A stretch of 64,000 nucleotides of DNA, taken from the NCBI RefSeq assembly GCF_000426645.1, contig NZ_AUFT01000005.1, positions 124,001 to 188,000 of the forward strand, given 5' to 3'. This document shows positions 16,301-24,127 of the stretch, piece after piece. Numbering within the stretch: the first letter of the stretch is position 1; every line of letters begins with the position of its first letter. Below the pieces are notes generated by a model. It saw nothing but the letters and a program-made list of their open reading frames with translations, ran no database searches and had not been told where the DNA came from. A program made the translations under genes and the position numbers. This DNA is from Nakamurella lactea DSM 19367. Its GTDB lineage: Bacteria; Actinomycetota; Actinomycetes; Mycobacteriales; Nakamurellaceae.

Positions 16301-19300
16301 CCGCCGGTGATGGTCAGGTCGCCGGTGGCGTCCGACAGGCCGTAGGTCCCGCCCGGATTGCCCGACAGCAGCACCGTGCCGGTCGCCGTCCCGTGGCCAG
16401 ATCTCGTTGCCGTCACCAGGTATCGGCCGGCGAGCAGCCCCTCGTCGACCTTGGTCCCGGTCAGTACGAGGCCACCGAAAGCATTCGTCACGCCGCTGAA
16501 CGTCGGCGAGCCGGCCACCGGATTGCCGTCGGCGTCCGCCGCCCGGAGCGCCACCGCGACGGACCCGAGCGCGTTCGTGAAGGGAGCCTGGCCCGGCGGC
16601 GTGACCGACTCGACGGTGGCGAAGCTGATCGAGCCGATCGCGGTGAGCCGCACGGTGCAGGTGGTGGTGCCGCCGGGGTGCGGGATCAGCCCGGTGCTGC
16701 CGGCGGCATCGCACTGCACGGCAGGGGAGTTGCGGTCGTAGTCGACGTCGAACTTGTAGCCGGCGGCCTGGGTGTGCAGCAGATAGGTCGCGGTCGGCAG
16801 CGCGACCATTCCCTTGATGGTGACGGTGTTCCCGATCGCGGTGGTGCTGGCCTTCGCCGGGGCAGTCAGCGTGTTGCCGGTCAGCGTGACCAGGACGTCG
16901 GGAACCGGATTGCCGGCGGAATTGATGAAGTCGAACTTCAGGTCGGTGCGCTGGGTCATCTCGACGTGCGGGTCGCACGTCGAGCTGTCGCCCCCGCAGA
17001 CAAAGGTGGCGCCAGAGGATTGGTCGAAGCCGGCGAGGATGGCCGAGACGCGGTACGTGCCCGGACGGATCACGTTGGGCGGGAGGTCATCCTGTTTCCA
17101 GCTGAGCGCGGCGGTGGTCGGGTCGACGCCGACGTCGACCGAACCGCCGTCCGGCGGGATGACGTTGACCTTCGTCGCGCCGGCCGGAAGTCCGGCCGGA
17201 TTGGTGCTGACGGTCGCTCCCGCCGCCAGCCGGGGGAAGGGCTTGAGGGTGCGGTTGACCGGGTCGCAGCCGGCCACGAAGTCGGCGCCGCACTTGATCG
17301 TGACGGTGGCTCCGGCGTAGCCGTTCAGATTGAACTGGAAGGTGTAGCTCCCCTGGGCCGCCAGGCCATCCCTTGGCTGGGCGTCGTCCCGGAAGTTGAA
17401 GGCGTAGGTATAGGCGACGATCGCGTCGCCGTCTCCACGGACGGCGTTCGGATCGCCGACCGAGACCGTGATGGCGCCGACGCCGGTGGCTGTGGTGCTG
17501 ACGAACGTCGTCAGCAGGTCGTTGGAATCGACTCCGCTGGGCAGCGGCGCCGGGACCCGGAGCGTGCCGCTGATCTTCGCCAGCTGCCGCAGCCGGAGCG
17601 GGCCGGGCGTCGAGGTGCCGGTGGCGACCATCACGCAGGTCTTTCCCAACGCGCACAACAGGTCTGCGTCACCGCTGACGAAGCCGGTCTGTTCGACATG
17701 CAGCGAGTAGCGGCCCGGAACGGCCTGACCCGGAGCGGCGAGGGAGGCGTCGGTGAAGGTCAGGTTGCCGCCGCTGTCGCTGCGCACCGTGACTGCCCCG
17801 GCGCCGGCCGGCGCCCGGGTGACGGTGACCTTGGCATCGAGCATCGAGACCAGCGGGTCGCCTTCCGGCAACTCCTGCCTGATGGCCTGGGAGCCGACCG
17901 GTGACGGGCTGGCGTCCACGATCACCACCGGCAGGTTCTTCACCGGACCGCTGCCGCCGACCAGCGTCGCGGTCGCCTGGTACTCCTTGGTTCTGGTGTC
18001 CGCGGCCGCGACGCCCACGGTCACCGGCAGCACCACCAGGGAGGCCGGTGTGCCGTCCGGATCCGACATCACCGCGGTCGCCGATCTGGGCACCGAGGGA
18101 CAGTCGGGGCTGGTCAACGCCGGGCCGCCGGTGGCCGGCCAGTTAGCCGGCAGGATTGCGAAACATCCGTTGCCTGCGGTGGTGACCGTGCCCGCGCCGG
18201 TGACCGGGGTCTGCCCGTCGAACCCGACGACGCCGCTGACGGTGACCTTCGCGCCGCCGACGCTCACGGTTCGTCCGTCCACCGATGTGGTCACCCGGCC
18301 GACAACGGCCCCGATCGGTGAGGTCAACACCATGGTGACCGACTCGGTCTGGTTGAGCCCGACCGGCAGGCTGATCCGGGCGCTGCCACCGGCTTTCGCG
18401 GTCACCGTGTAGGTACCGTTCAACCCGCCCACCTGCAGCGTGCCGGCCGGCCCGGTGGTCCCCGCCCGTCCGATGGCGAACGGCGGCGGTGCCTGCCCGG
18501 TGGGGGTGAAGGTGACGGCGGCACCGGGTTGCGGGGTCAGGGCGACCGTCTTCAGGTCCGGCGTCAACACGGTGACGGTGGCCCGACCCAGCCGGTCGAG
18601 CACGGCGTCGTACCGGGCGTCGCCGCCCAGTTGCAGTTGCACGGTGGAGGTGGCCACCGGCAGGAACTCCCGGTCGGTGGTCAACACCCCGACCTGGTAG
18701 CTGCCATGCAGCAGCCCGACGATCTGATAGCTGCCGTCCTTGGCCGCGACCAGGGAACAGCGCACCGGCGCGCCGCCCGGGACGCTGCAGGACTTGCCGC
18801 TCGGCGTGCACGATGTCGGAGCCTTGGTGCCGGCCGGAACGGCGATCACGCAGCTCGGTGAGGACGGCGAGCCGACGTGGGTGGTGATCGTGCCGGATAT
18901 CAGACCCAATGGCTGCAACCGTATCTGCGGTGCGACGGTGATCTGGTTCTCGGCCACCTGGACCTGGGTGGTGGTCGTTTCGTAGCCGGGCGCCGAGATC
19001 GTCAACGTGTACAGCCCGGCCACCAGGCCGCGGTGCTTCGGGTCGTTCTTGGCCGGGATGACGTAGTCCTCGGCGGGTCCGGCGGTCGTGGGTACCACGT
19101 CCCGTTTGCCGTTGTCGTCGGCCGGATCAACCGGGACCGGCACCGTGACCTTGACCCGACACTCGACATCCGGCACCGGTGAACGGTCACAGGTGAGTGC
19201 GCTGTCGGTCGAGGCGTCGACGACCCGACCCTGGATGTGCGCGGTGGCCGCCAGTTCGATCGCCGCGTCGGCGGGCAGTCGCAGATCGGCCTGCGCCGTC

Positions 19301-21522
19301 CCGGCGGCGGTCACCGTGACGGTGGTGGAGGCCGGCGCCCGGCCGAAGGTCGAGGCGCTGAGCAGGTAGGTGCCGGGGGCCACGCCGGAGAACCGGAACC
19401 GCCCGGCCGGGGCCGAGGTGCTCATCGTCTTGTACGACACGGTGTCCCCGGTCAAGGTCAGACCGACCCCTTCGAGGCCGCCGCCGTCGTCGCCGACCGT
19501 CGATCCGGTCACGACGCCGGCCGCCGCCGCCAGGGACACGTCGACCCGTACCTGCCCGGTGTCCGGCGGGATGGTGACGGTCCTGACCTGATCGGTGAAG
19601 CCGGCGCCGGAGATCGTCATCGTGTACTCGCCGGGCGCCGGGAGGTCGGGCAGGACGAAGGCGCCGACCGGACCGGTGGTGACGGTTGTCGCGGTGCGGG
19701 TGATGCCGCCGTTGGTGATGGTGATGCCGATGCCGCCGAGTCCACCGACCCGGCCCAGTTCGTCGCGACCCGAAACCGTGCCGGTAACGGCGGCAACACC
19801 CGGTTTCATTGTCAGGTCGACCTTGCCCGCGCCGCCCGCGGTCAGCGTCACCAGGTGCGAGGTGGTGCCGAACCCGGGTGCGGACGCGGTGACCAGATAG
19901 GTGCCCGGTGTCGAAAGCCCGTCCGCAGTCCAGGTTCCCGGGGCGCCGGCGGCGGCGCCCCGGGTCGTTCCGGTCGGCGGCGACACGGTCGAGGTGGCCA
20001 GCGACACCGTCCCGTCGGTGATGCTGATCTCGGCCGCGCCGACCGGACCGTCCGGCCCGGTGACGGTTCCGGTGAGGCGTCCGGGGCCGGCGACCATGGC
20101 GACGTCCAACGGCACCCCGGCGGCCAGCGTTGCGGAGTTGATGATGAAACGCTGGGTCTGGAATCCGGCCTTCGCTAGGGTCAGCAGGTAGTAGCCAGGT
20201 CCGGTGATGCCGCCGATGGCGAAGGTGCCATCGGCGTCGGTCTCGGTGGACTGGGCCCCGTCGGGTCCCTCCGGCGCCAGCCGGACCGCCTCGGCGGGGA
20301 TCTTGCCGAAGGCCCCGGAGCCGGCCCGGAGCATGTCCGCAGTGGCCGTGTCGCCCGGTGCCGGGGCGGCCTGGACGTCGGCCGCCTCGATCAGGCTGGT
20401 CGGGCGCAGGCCGACCTGGACACCGGCCGGCGCGGCACCGGACACCGTGCCGGACAACGTGGTTCCGGGTTTGCTGCCGCCGCCCTTGCCGCCGTCGTTG
20501 CCGCCGGACTTGTCGCCGCCCGCGGTGCCGGCACCGGACTGCCCGGTGGTCGGTGCTGCACCCGCGCCACTCCCGGCGCCGCCGGCACCGGTGGTGGCCT
20601 CGGCGCCCGACCCGGAGGTGCCGGCGCCGGTGGTGCCACCGGTGCCCGAACCGCCGGTGCCGGTGCCGGGGGCGGTCGCGCCGGAGGTGGCGTTGGGCAC
20701 CGTGTTGCGGGCGGTGAACTGGTCGGAGAGCTTGGGAATGAACAGCAGCGCGGCGGCCGCCCAGACGGCCAGCACCAATGCGACCGCGGCGATCTTCATC
20801 GCCGCGCCGCGGATCAGCGGCCGGGCGTTGAGCGTGCCGTCGACCCGCTCGGGGGCGCCGTCGCCGCGGGCGGTGAGGGCGAAACTGTGCACCCCACCAT
20901 CGGTCAGCAGCCGCGGCCGGCGGACCCGGACACGGGCCTGCACGCTGACCGTGCGTCCGGCCGGGGCGAGGACCGTGTCGTCCTGCAGGTGCACCCACAC
21001 GCCGTGCGCAGCCTCGGCGGACAGGGACAGCGAGCGATCGCGGCGGCCGGGATTGGTGATGTGCAGCTGGACTTTCCGGCTGTTGACCGCCTCGGAGGTG
21101 GACGGGTCGATGGCCAGCGTCACCCTTTCCCGACCGTCGACCGCGAGGGTCGACTCGGCGATCCCCAGTACCGGGGCCGAGCCGGCGCCCGGCGGCGGCG
21201 TGGTCCCGCCGGGGCGGATCGGGGTGATCTCGGCGGCGATCACGAACGGGTACAGCGCGCTGAGCGATCCGCGTTCCGGGCTGACGGCGATGGCCAACTG
21301 GACGGATTCGCCCGGCTGCAACGGCCCGATCCGGATCGGCTCGGCGACCCAGCTGCTGTCCAGCCCGAGAACGGTGACCGTGAGCATGGCCGGGGTGAAC
21401 CCGCGGTGGCGGACACCGACATCGACCATGCTGGTCCGACCGGCCGAGCAGGCGATCTGCGGCGCGACCCGGACCTCAGGGGCGTCGGCTCGGGACGTCG
21501 GGCGCGAGGAAGGGCCGGTCAC
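13384..21522 (-). CDS. Giant bitopic membrane protein with CPD-repeat array (2,712 aa)
   Basis: The GTG at 21522 overlaps the stop of the preceding - strand gene (GTGA). Residues ~15-235 form two Ig-like beta domains with no signal peptide (APEVRVAPQIACSAGRTSMV, VQLHITNPGRRDRSLSLSAE). A single span follows at about 242-262 (IAAVALVLAVWAAAALLFIP) preceded by Arg/Lys, so the N-terminus is predicted inside. A Gly/Thr/Ser linker (~270-350) leads to more than 2,300 residues of repeated carboxypeptidase-regulatory-like domains, each ~80-100 residues with a core such as G-x-[FYW]-x-[FLI]-x-x-[LV]-x-P-G-x-Y-x-[LV]-x-[VA]. Later repeats near 1,100-1,700 contain scattered Cys (CSVPGG, CGADFVAGC). It is the last gene of the DUF4255-led operon. 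It is probably a long extracytoplasmic stalk tethered to the CIS side of the membrane. Confidence 0.83.
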   Translation of the reverse strand: MTGPSSRPTSRADAPEVRVAPQIACSAGRTSMVDVGVRHRGFTPAMLTVTVLGLDSSWVAEPIRIGPLQPGESVQLAIAVSPERGSLSALYPFVIAAEITPIRPGGTTPPPGAGSAPVLGIAESTLAVDGRERVTLAIDPSTSEAVNSRKVQLHITNPGRRDRSLSLSAEAAHGVWVHLQDDTVLAPAGRTVSVQARVRVRRPRLLTDGGVHSFALTARGDGAPERVDGTLNARPLIRGAAMKIAAVALVLAVWAAAALLFIPKLSDQFTARNTVPNATSGATAPGTGTGGSGTGGTTGAGTSGSGAEATTGAGGAGSGAGAAPTTGQSGAGTAGGDKSGGNDGGKGGGSKPGTTLSGTVSGAAPAGVQVGLRPTSLIEAADVQAAPAPGDTATADMLRAGSGAFGKIPAEAVRLAPEGPDGAQSTETDADGTFAIGGITGPGYYLLTLAKAGFQTQRFIINSATLAAGVPLDVAMVAGPGRLTGTVTGPDGPVGAAEISITDGTVSLATSTVSPPTGTTRGAAAGAPGTWTADGLSTPGTYLVTASAPGFGTTSHLVTLTAGGAGKVDLTMKPGVAAVTGTVSGRDELGRVGGLGGIGITITNGGITRTATTVTTGPVGAFVLPDLPAPGEYTMTISGAGFTDQVRTVTIPPDTGQVRVDVSLAAAAGVVTGSTVGDDGGGLEGVGLTLTGDTVSYKTMSTSAPAGRFRFSGVAPGTYLLSASTFGRAPASTTVTVTAAGTAQADLRLPADAAIELAATAHIQGRVVDASTDSALTCDRSPVPDVECRVKVTVPVPVDPADDNGKRDVVPTTAGPAEDYVIPAKNDPKHRGLVAGLYTLTISAPGYETTTTQVQVAENQITVAPQIRLQPLGLISGTITTHVGSPSSPSCVIAVPAGTKAPTSCTPSGKSCSVPGGAPVRCSLVAAKDGSYQIVGLLHGSYQVGVLTTDREFLPVATSTVQLQLGGDARYDAVLDRLGRATVTVLTPDLKTVALTPQPGAAVTFTPTGQAPPPFAIGRAGTTGPAGTLQVGGLNGTYTVTAKAGGSARISLPVGLNQTESVTMVLTSPIGAVVGRVTTSVDGRTVSVGGAKVTVSGVVGFDGQTPVTGAGTVTTAGNGCFAILPANWPATGGPALTSPDCPSVPRSATAVMSDPDGTPASLVVLPVTVGVAAADTRTKEYQATATLVGGSGPVKNLPVVIVDASPSPVGSQAIRQELPEGDPLVSMLDAKVTVTRAPAGAGAVTVRSDSGGNLTFTDASLAAPGQAVPGRYSLHVEQTGFVSGDADLLCALGKTCVMVATGTSTPGPLRLRQLAKISGTLRVPAPLPSGVDSNDLLTTFVSTTATGVGAITVSVGDPNAVRGDGDAIVAYTYAFNFRDDAQPRDGLAAQGSYTFQFNLNGYAGATVTIKCGADFVAGCDPVNRTLKPFPRLAAGATVSTNPAGLPAGATKVNVIPPDGGSVDVGVDPTTAALSWKQDDLPPNVIRPGTYRVSAILAGFDQSSGATFVCGGDSSTCDPHVEMTQRTDLKFDFINSAGNPVPDVLVTLTGNTLTAPAKASTTAIGNTVTIKGMVALPTATYLLHTQAAGYKFDVDYDRNSPAVQCDAAGSTGLIPHPGGTTTCTVRLTAIGSISFATVESVTPPGQAPFTNALGSVAVALRAADADGNPVAGSPTFSGVTNAFGGLVLTGTKVDEGLLAGRYLVTATRSGHGTATGTVLLSGNPGGTYGLSDATGDLTITGGALQVTLPINPVPVQIVLASVDDPTKTPIMQPMTATLSGPNGTYTCNYQKGQLPSCATEGDDAAIDFPAVNPGTYQVQVAPQPDLPLFNPVSTQIEVREGQTTPLLVQLFLQLKTNNQRVVVNGPGGVPLTGAATVDLMQYDVNGLFVIAKDFGGDPLELNWPPAGPATELQFTGIPDGLYYVQVTAAGYDTFVSPQITLIRAANPAPSLVTANLTRAARTVDLTVQTTAKGPAGATTANLAGTELTLTQTAAAVGQPVDPLTGIPVAGAPAGPFTASLNQPLATGDWQPTTTKQTGIDGALPARFRATGSTFTVTATTGGTTQSQTTLLHQGLATLTASWNKTDCTDQSPINGTLPITVTRTDGTNASVTVQATVSGNSATANVLLPAGTYSWAPDLTGLGDGWTAPSGGFPGFTIAVPNGAAAGSVDPKAVSGTLGFTAAAVTATLTLDGSPGSGSVRAFQGAAPGPTDPTLSVGTPTCLSPGAWKFRLAGANAHLDDESVTLDATKNNTVAFTGYSLIPRVALADVANRAPDSVARAMSVTVTSGGTTVFAGSVTIPSGQSAANGTTQIVPTGAYSLAATNPVAGDVFAAAATAGSLTIADGSTNHTITGSFGYTASTLRLTTSVAVSGNLPAGATVELFPADPNHASWPTVAANGAVVLSDVTPGTRAIIVHWQSGGTYYQKVLPDHVFPAGISADIPVVLDATTTATIALTVDGPAAAVTGATVRLIPADPANPTLPTVRSDGTVLLTGITPGTYDIAVSRTSGGTSYLDVLEDQVLTAGPPQALSATLTATTTGTVIVRPVGNGAPLPAGSTVTLLPDNGSAGSTKTVDSHGNAMFTGLSPTPNYHVAVSGSVGGTVYSVVAAGQSVNAGLTVLTPTAVAQTTATAATVLLQPTSGTQKVFTGITVTEGATAITVTRLTGLYLELSAATGAHTYKLAWTSAGKDYTGTATVTATAGINGVKEVPMT

Positions 21523-24125
21523 GGTGTCCCTCCGGTGCTGCCGGCCGTTCCGGTGGCGGCCGGTGGCGGGATTGCGGTGGTCGGGGAGACGTTGCCGTCG
21601 CCGACGGACGTGGTCGACTCGACGGTCAGGTTCAGCACGCCGGCCTTGCTGGCCGGCAGCACCAGGGTGGCCGATCCCAGCGCGCCGGCGGTCGCCGACC
21701 TGACCTGCACGACGTAGGCCTGCGGTGCGTCGACGTTCTCGAACACGTAGTCGCCCTTGGCATCGGTCACCGTGCTCCGGTAGACCTGCGCCGGGTACTG
21801 CGACGATTCGAACAGGTCCACCTGCAAACCGGCGACAGAGCCGCCGGTCCGATCGGTGATCCGGCCGGAGATCCCAGCACCCGGTACCAGCACCGGGTCG
21901 TAGGTGAGACTCTGTCCGGCGATCAGCGTGATCGTCACCGTCGTCGGGCTGGTGCCACGCCGGCTGGCGGACAGCGTGTAGGTGCCGGGCTTCACGCCGG
22001 CGATCAGGTACTTGCCGGCGCCAGCGGCTGGGACGGAGGCACTGGAAACGGTGTAGGTGTCGGTACCGGAGGACAGCGTGATGACGGCCTCGCCGCCCGG
22101 TGACGATCCACCCGCTGCGTTGCGTTGACTGACCGTGCCGGACACCACCGCGAACGCCGACGTCATCCCGACGGTGATGCCGCCGGCACCTGTGCTGGGA
22201 TTGCCGTTGCGGTCCAGTGCCACCGAAACGGTCTGGGACTGCAGATCATCCCGGGAGAAGGTCACGGTGTAGGTGCCAGGCAGCGGGAGACCGGCCACCA
22301 TCCAGGCGCCGACGTCGCCGGTCGACTGGGTCACCGTCGTCACCGTGGTGTCGCCGGAGGTGAGCGTCACGCCGACCCCGCCGGCCGGCGCCTGGTCGGC
22401 GAGCGTGTTGACGTGGCCGGACAGGGTGCCGGCCGAATGGCTCAGGGTGAACCGGACGTCGGTGAGCTTCTGACCGGCGGCCAGGGTCAGGGTCGAGGTC
22501 TGCGTGCCGAAGCCCGGCGCCGTCACCGTCACCGTGTACGTGGCAGGTGTCACCAGGCCGCGGACGGTGAACGTGCCCTTCTTGCCCTGGGTCAGGGTCA
22601 GCGTCTGGACGGTGGTCGACCCCGTGGTGGCGGTGACCAGGGCCTTGACCACCGGCCCGTCCGGCCCGATCACACTCCCGGTGATCAGACCGTCGCCGGT
22701 GCGCAACCGCAGCTGCAAATCGGATCTGGTCTCGCCGCCGGCCAGATCGATCCGCTGGGTCTCGGGGGCGAAGCCGGCCTTGGTCACCACCAGCTCGTAC
22801 ACCGCCGGAGAGGCGATGTCGGACAACGAGAACCGGCCGTCGGAGGCGACCGGGATCGAGTCGACCAGTGCGCCCGGCGCGGCCGCCTTGGAGCCGGCAA
22901 CGGCCGGCAACCGATCGGCCGGCACCTGGATGCTGACCACCGCGCCGGCGACGTCGTCGCCGAGCACCTCACCGGAGACGGTGGCCGGCAGCCCGCCGAG
23001 CGAGACCGACAGATCCGGCGACTTCTCCCCGGTCTGCACGTCGATCTCCTTCGCCTCGGCGCCGGTGAGCGCGCCGGGATACCAGACCTCGGCCAGACCG
23101 GCGCCCCTGAACCGCACCTTGTAGGCGCCGGCGGGCAGCGAAGCGACGGTGAAACTGCCGTCGTCGGCAGTGGCCGTGCTGGCGACAGGTTGGGTCAGCG
23201 AGGCTGCGGAGAACACCTCCACGGCGACGCCGGCCGCCGGTGCACCGGTGAGAAGCGTGATGGTGCCGCCGATCTCCGAGCTCCCGGCGCCGCTGCCGAC
23301 GTTGTCGGCGGCGGCGGCGACCTGCAGCGCCAGATCGCGATCGGCCGCCGAGACGCCGACCAGCCGGGACAGCGCGATGGTGATCACGGTGGCGAACACG
23401 CTGACCGCCACCAGCAGGCTGAGCATCGACAGCACGCCGCGACCGATCCTCGGCTTCTGCATCATGGTGCCGTTGGCCAGCGGTTCCACCGGCACCGCAA
23501 CGGGTGTGCCGTCCGGCGCTGACGAAGGCCGGCCCGGTCGGGCCGGCGCGGCGGCGACGCCGAACGGGCGGACCACCGGTGTGCCCAGCCAACGCCGCCG
23601 GGCCGATGCCCGCAGGTCGGCGATGGCATGCTCGCCCGGCGCCAGGTGCAGCACCGGCGGGATCACTTCGAACTGGATCTTGTCTTCCGGGTCGAGCCCG
23701 ACCACCGAGGTCGCGATGGTGGTGTTGCCGGTGTTCTCCGCGACCAGGCCGAAGTGGCCGGTGTGCCCGCAGATCACCGTCATTGGTGACAGCGAGAGCC
23801 GCAGCGCCTCCTGGGCGGGCACGGCCAGCTCGATCTCGGCAACCGCGATCGCCTGCGGCGGAGTGAGTTCGCGCACCTGAACGGCGATCCGCCGGTCACC
23901 GGCCCCGATCCCGTTCGGGATCTCGATCCTGGCGGTCACCGTCTGGGAGGTGTCCGGGAACAGCGACAGGTTCTCGGCCTCCAGGGTGACCCAGCCCGGG
24001 TCGGCGCCGAGCACCCGCAGGTGGTAGCCGCCGATGATGTCGGCGGTGTTGGTCACCGTGACACTGATCTCGAACGGAATCCCGGCAACGAGTTCGACTC
24101 GCTCCGGATCGACCTGCACCCGCAT
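21519..24125 (-). CDS. Bitopic membrane protein with six CPD-like repeats (868 aa)
   Basis: The ATG lies two bases past the stop of the preceding gene. Residues 1-~190 are two Ig-like domains (MRVQVDPERVELVAGIPFEI, LSPMTVICGHTGHFGLVAEN). A Pro-rich linker and a basic KPRIGRG precede the single span at about 230-252 (VLSMLSLLVAVSVFATVITI), giving N-in orientation. About six CPD-type beta-sandwich repeats follow (DGSFTVASLPAGAYKVRF, KGTFTVRGLVTPATYTVTV, KGDYVFENVDAPQAYVVQV). The head is a clear paralogue of the 804-residue neighbour: both begin MRV and share an NTxxIIxG/NTGQVIDG strand and an LFPDS/T turn. Tandem duplication is therefore likely. Membrane-anchoring of the CIS is inferred from operon membership. 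Confidence 0.83.
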   Translation of the reverse strand: MRVQVDPERVELVAGIPFEISVTVTNTADIIGGYHLRVLGADPGWVTLEAENLSLFPDTSQTVTARIEIPNGIGAGDRRIAVQVRELTPPQAIAVAEIELAVPAQEALRLSLSPMTVICGHTGHFGLVAENTGNTTIATSVVGLDPEDKIQFEVIPPVLHLAPGEHAIADLRASARRRWLGTPVVRPFGVAAAPARPGRPSSAPDGTPVAVPVEPLANGTMMQKPRIGRGVLSMLSLLVAVSVFATVITIALSRLVGVSAADRDLALQVAAAADNVGSGAGSSEIGGTITLLTGAPAAGVAVEVFSAASLTQPVASTATADDGSFTVASLPAGAYKVRFRGAGLAEVWYPGALTGAEAKEIDVQTGEKSPDLSVSLGGLPATVSGEVLGDDVAGAVVSIQVPADRLPAVAGSKAAAPGALVDSIPVASDGRFSLSDIASPAVYELVVTKAGFAPETQRIDLAGGETRSDLQLRLRTGDGLITGSVIGPDGPVVKALVTATTGSTTVQTLTLTQGKKGTFTVRGLVTPATYTVTVTAPGFGTQTSTLTLAAGQKLTDVRFTLSHSAGTLSGHVNTLADQAPAGGVGVTLTSGDTTVTTVTQSTGDVGAWMVAGLPLPGTYTVTFSRDDLQSQTVSVALDRNGNPSTGAGGITVGMTSAFAVVSGTVSQRNAAGGSSPGGEAVITLSSGTDTYTVSSASVPAAGAGKYLIAGVKPGTYTLSASRRGTSPTTVTITLIAGQSLTYDPVLVPGAGISGRITDRTGGSVAGLQVDLFESSQYPAQVYRSTVTDAKGDYVFENVDAPQAYVVQVRSATAGALGSATLVLPASKAGVLNLTVESTTSVGDGNVSPTTAIPPPAATGTAGSTGGTP

Positions 24126-24127
24126 GA

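Noticed and set aside
13384-21522. Secreted adhesin with N-terminal signal peptide
   Set aside because: The only hydrophobic span is at ~242-262, after a folded head without a signal; basic residues before it indicate a cytoplasmic N-terminus.
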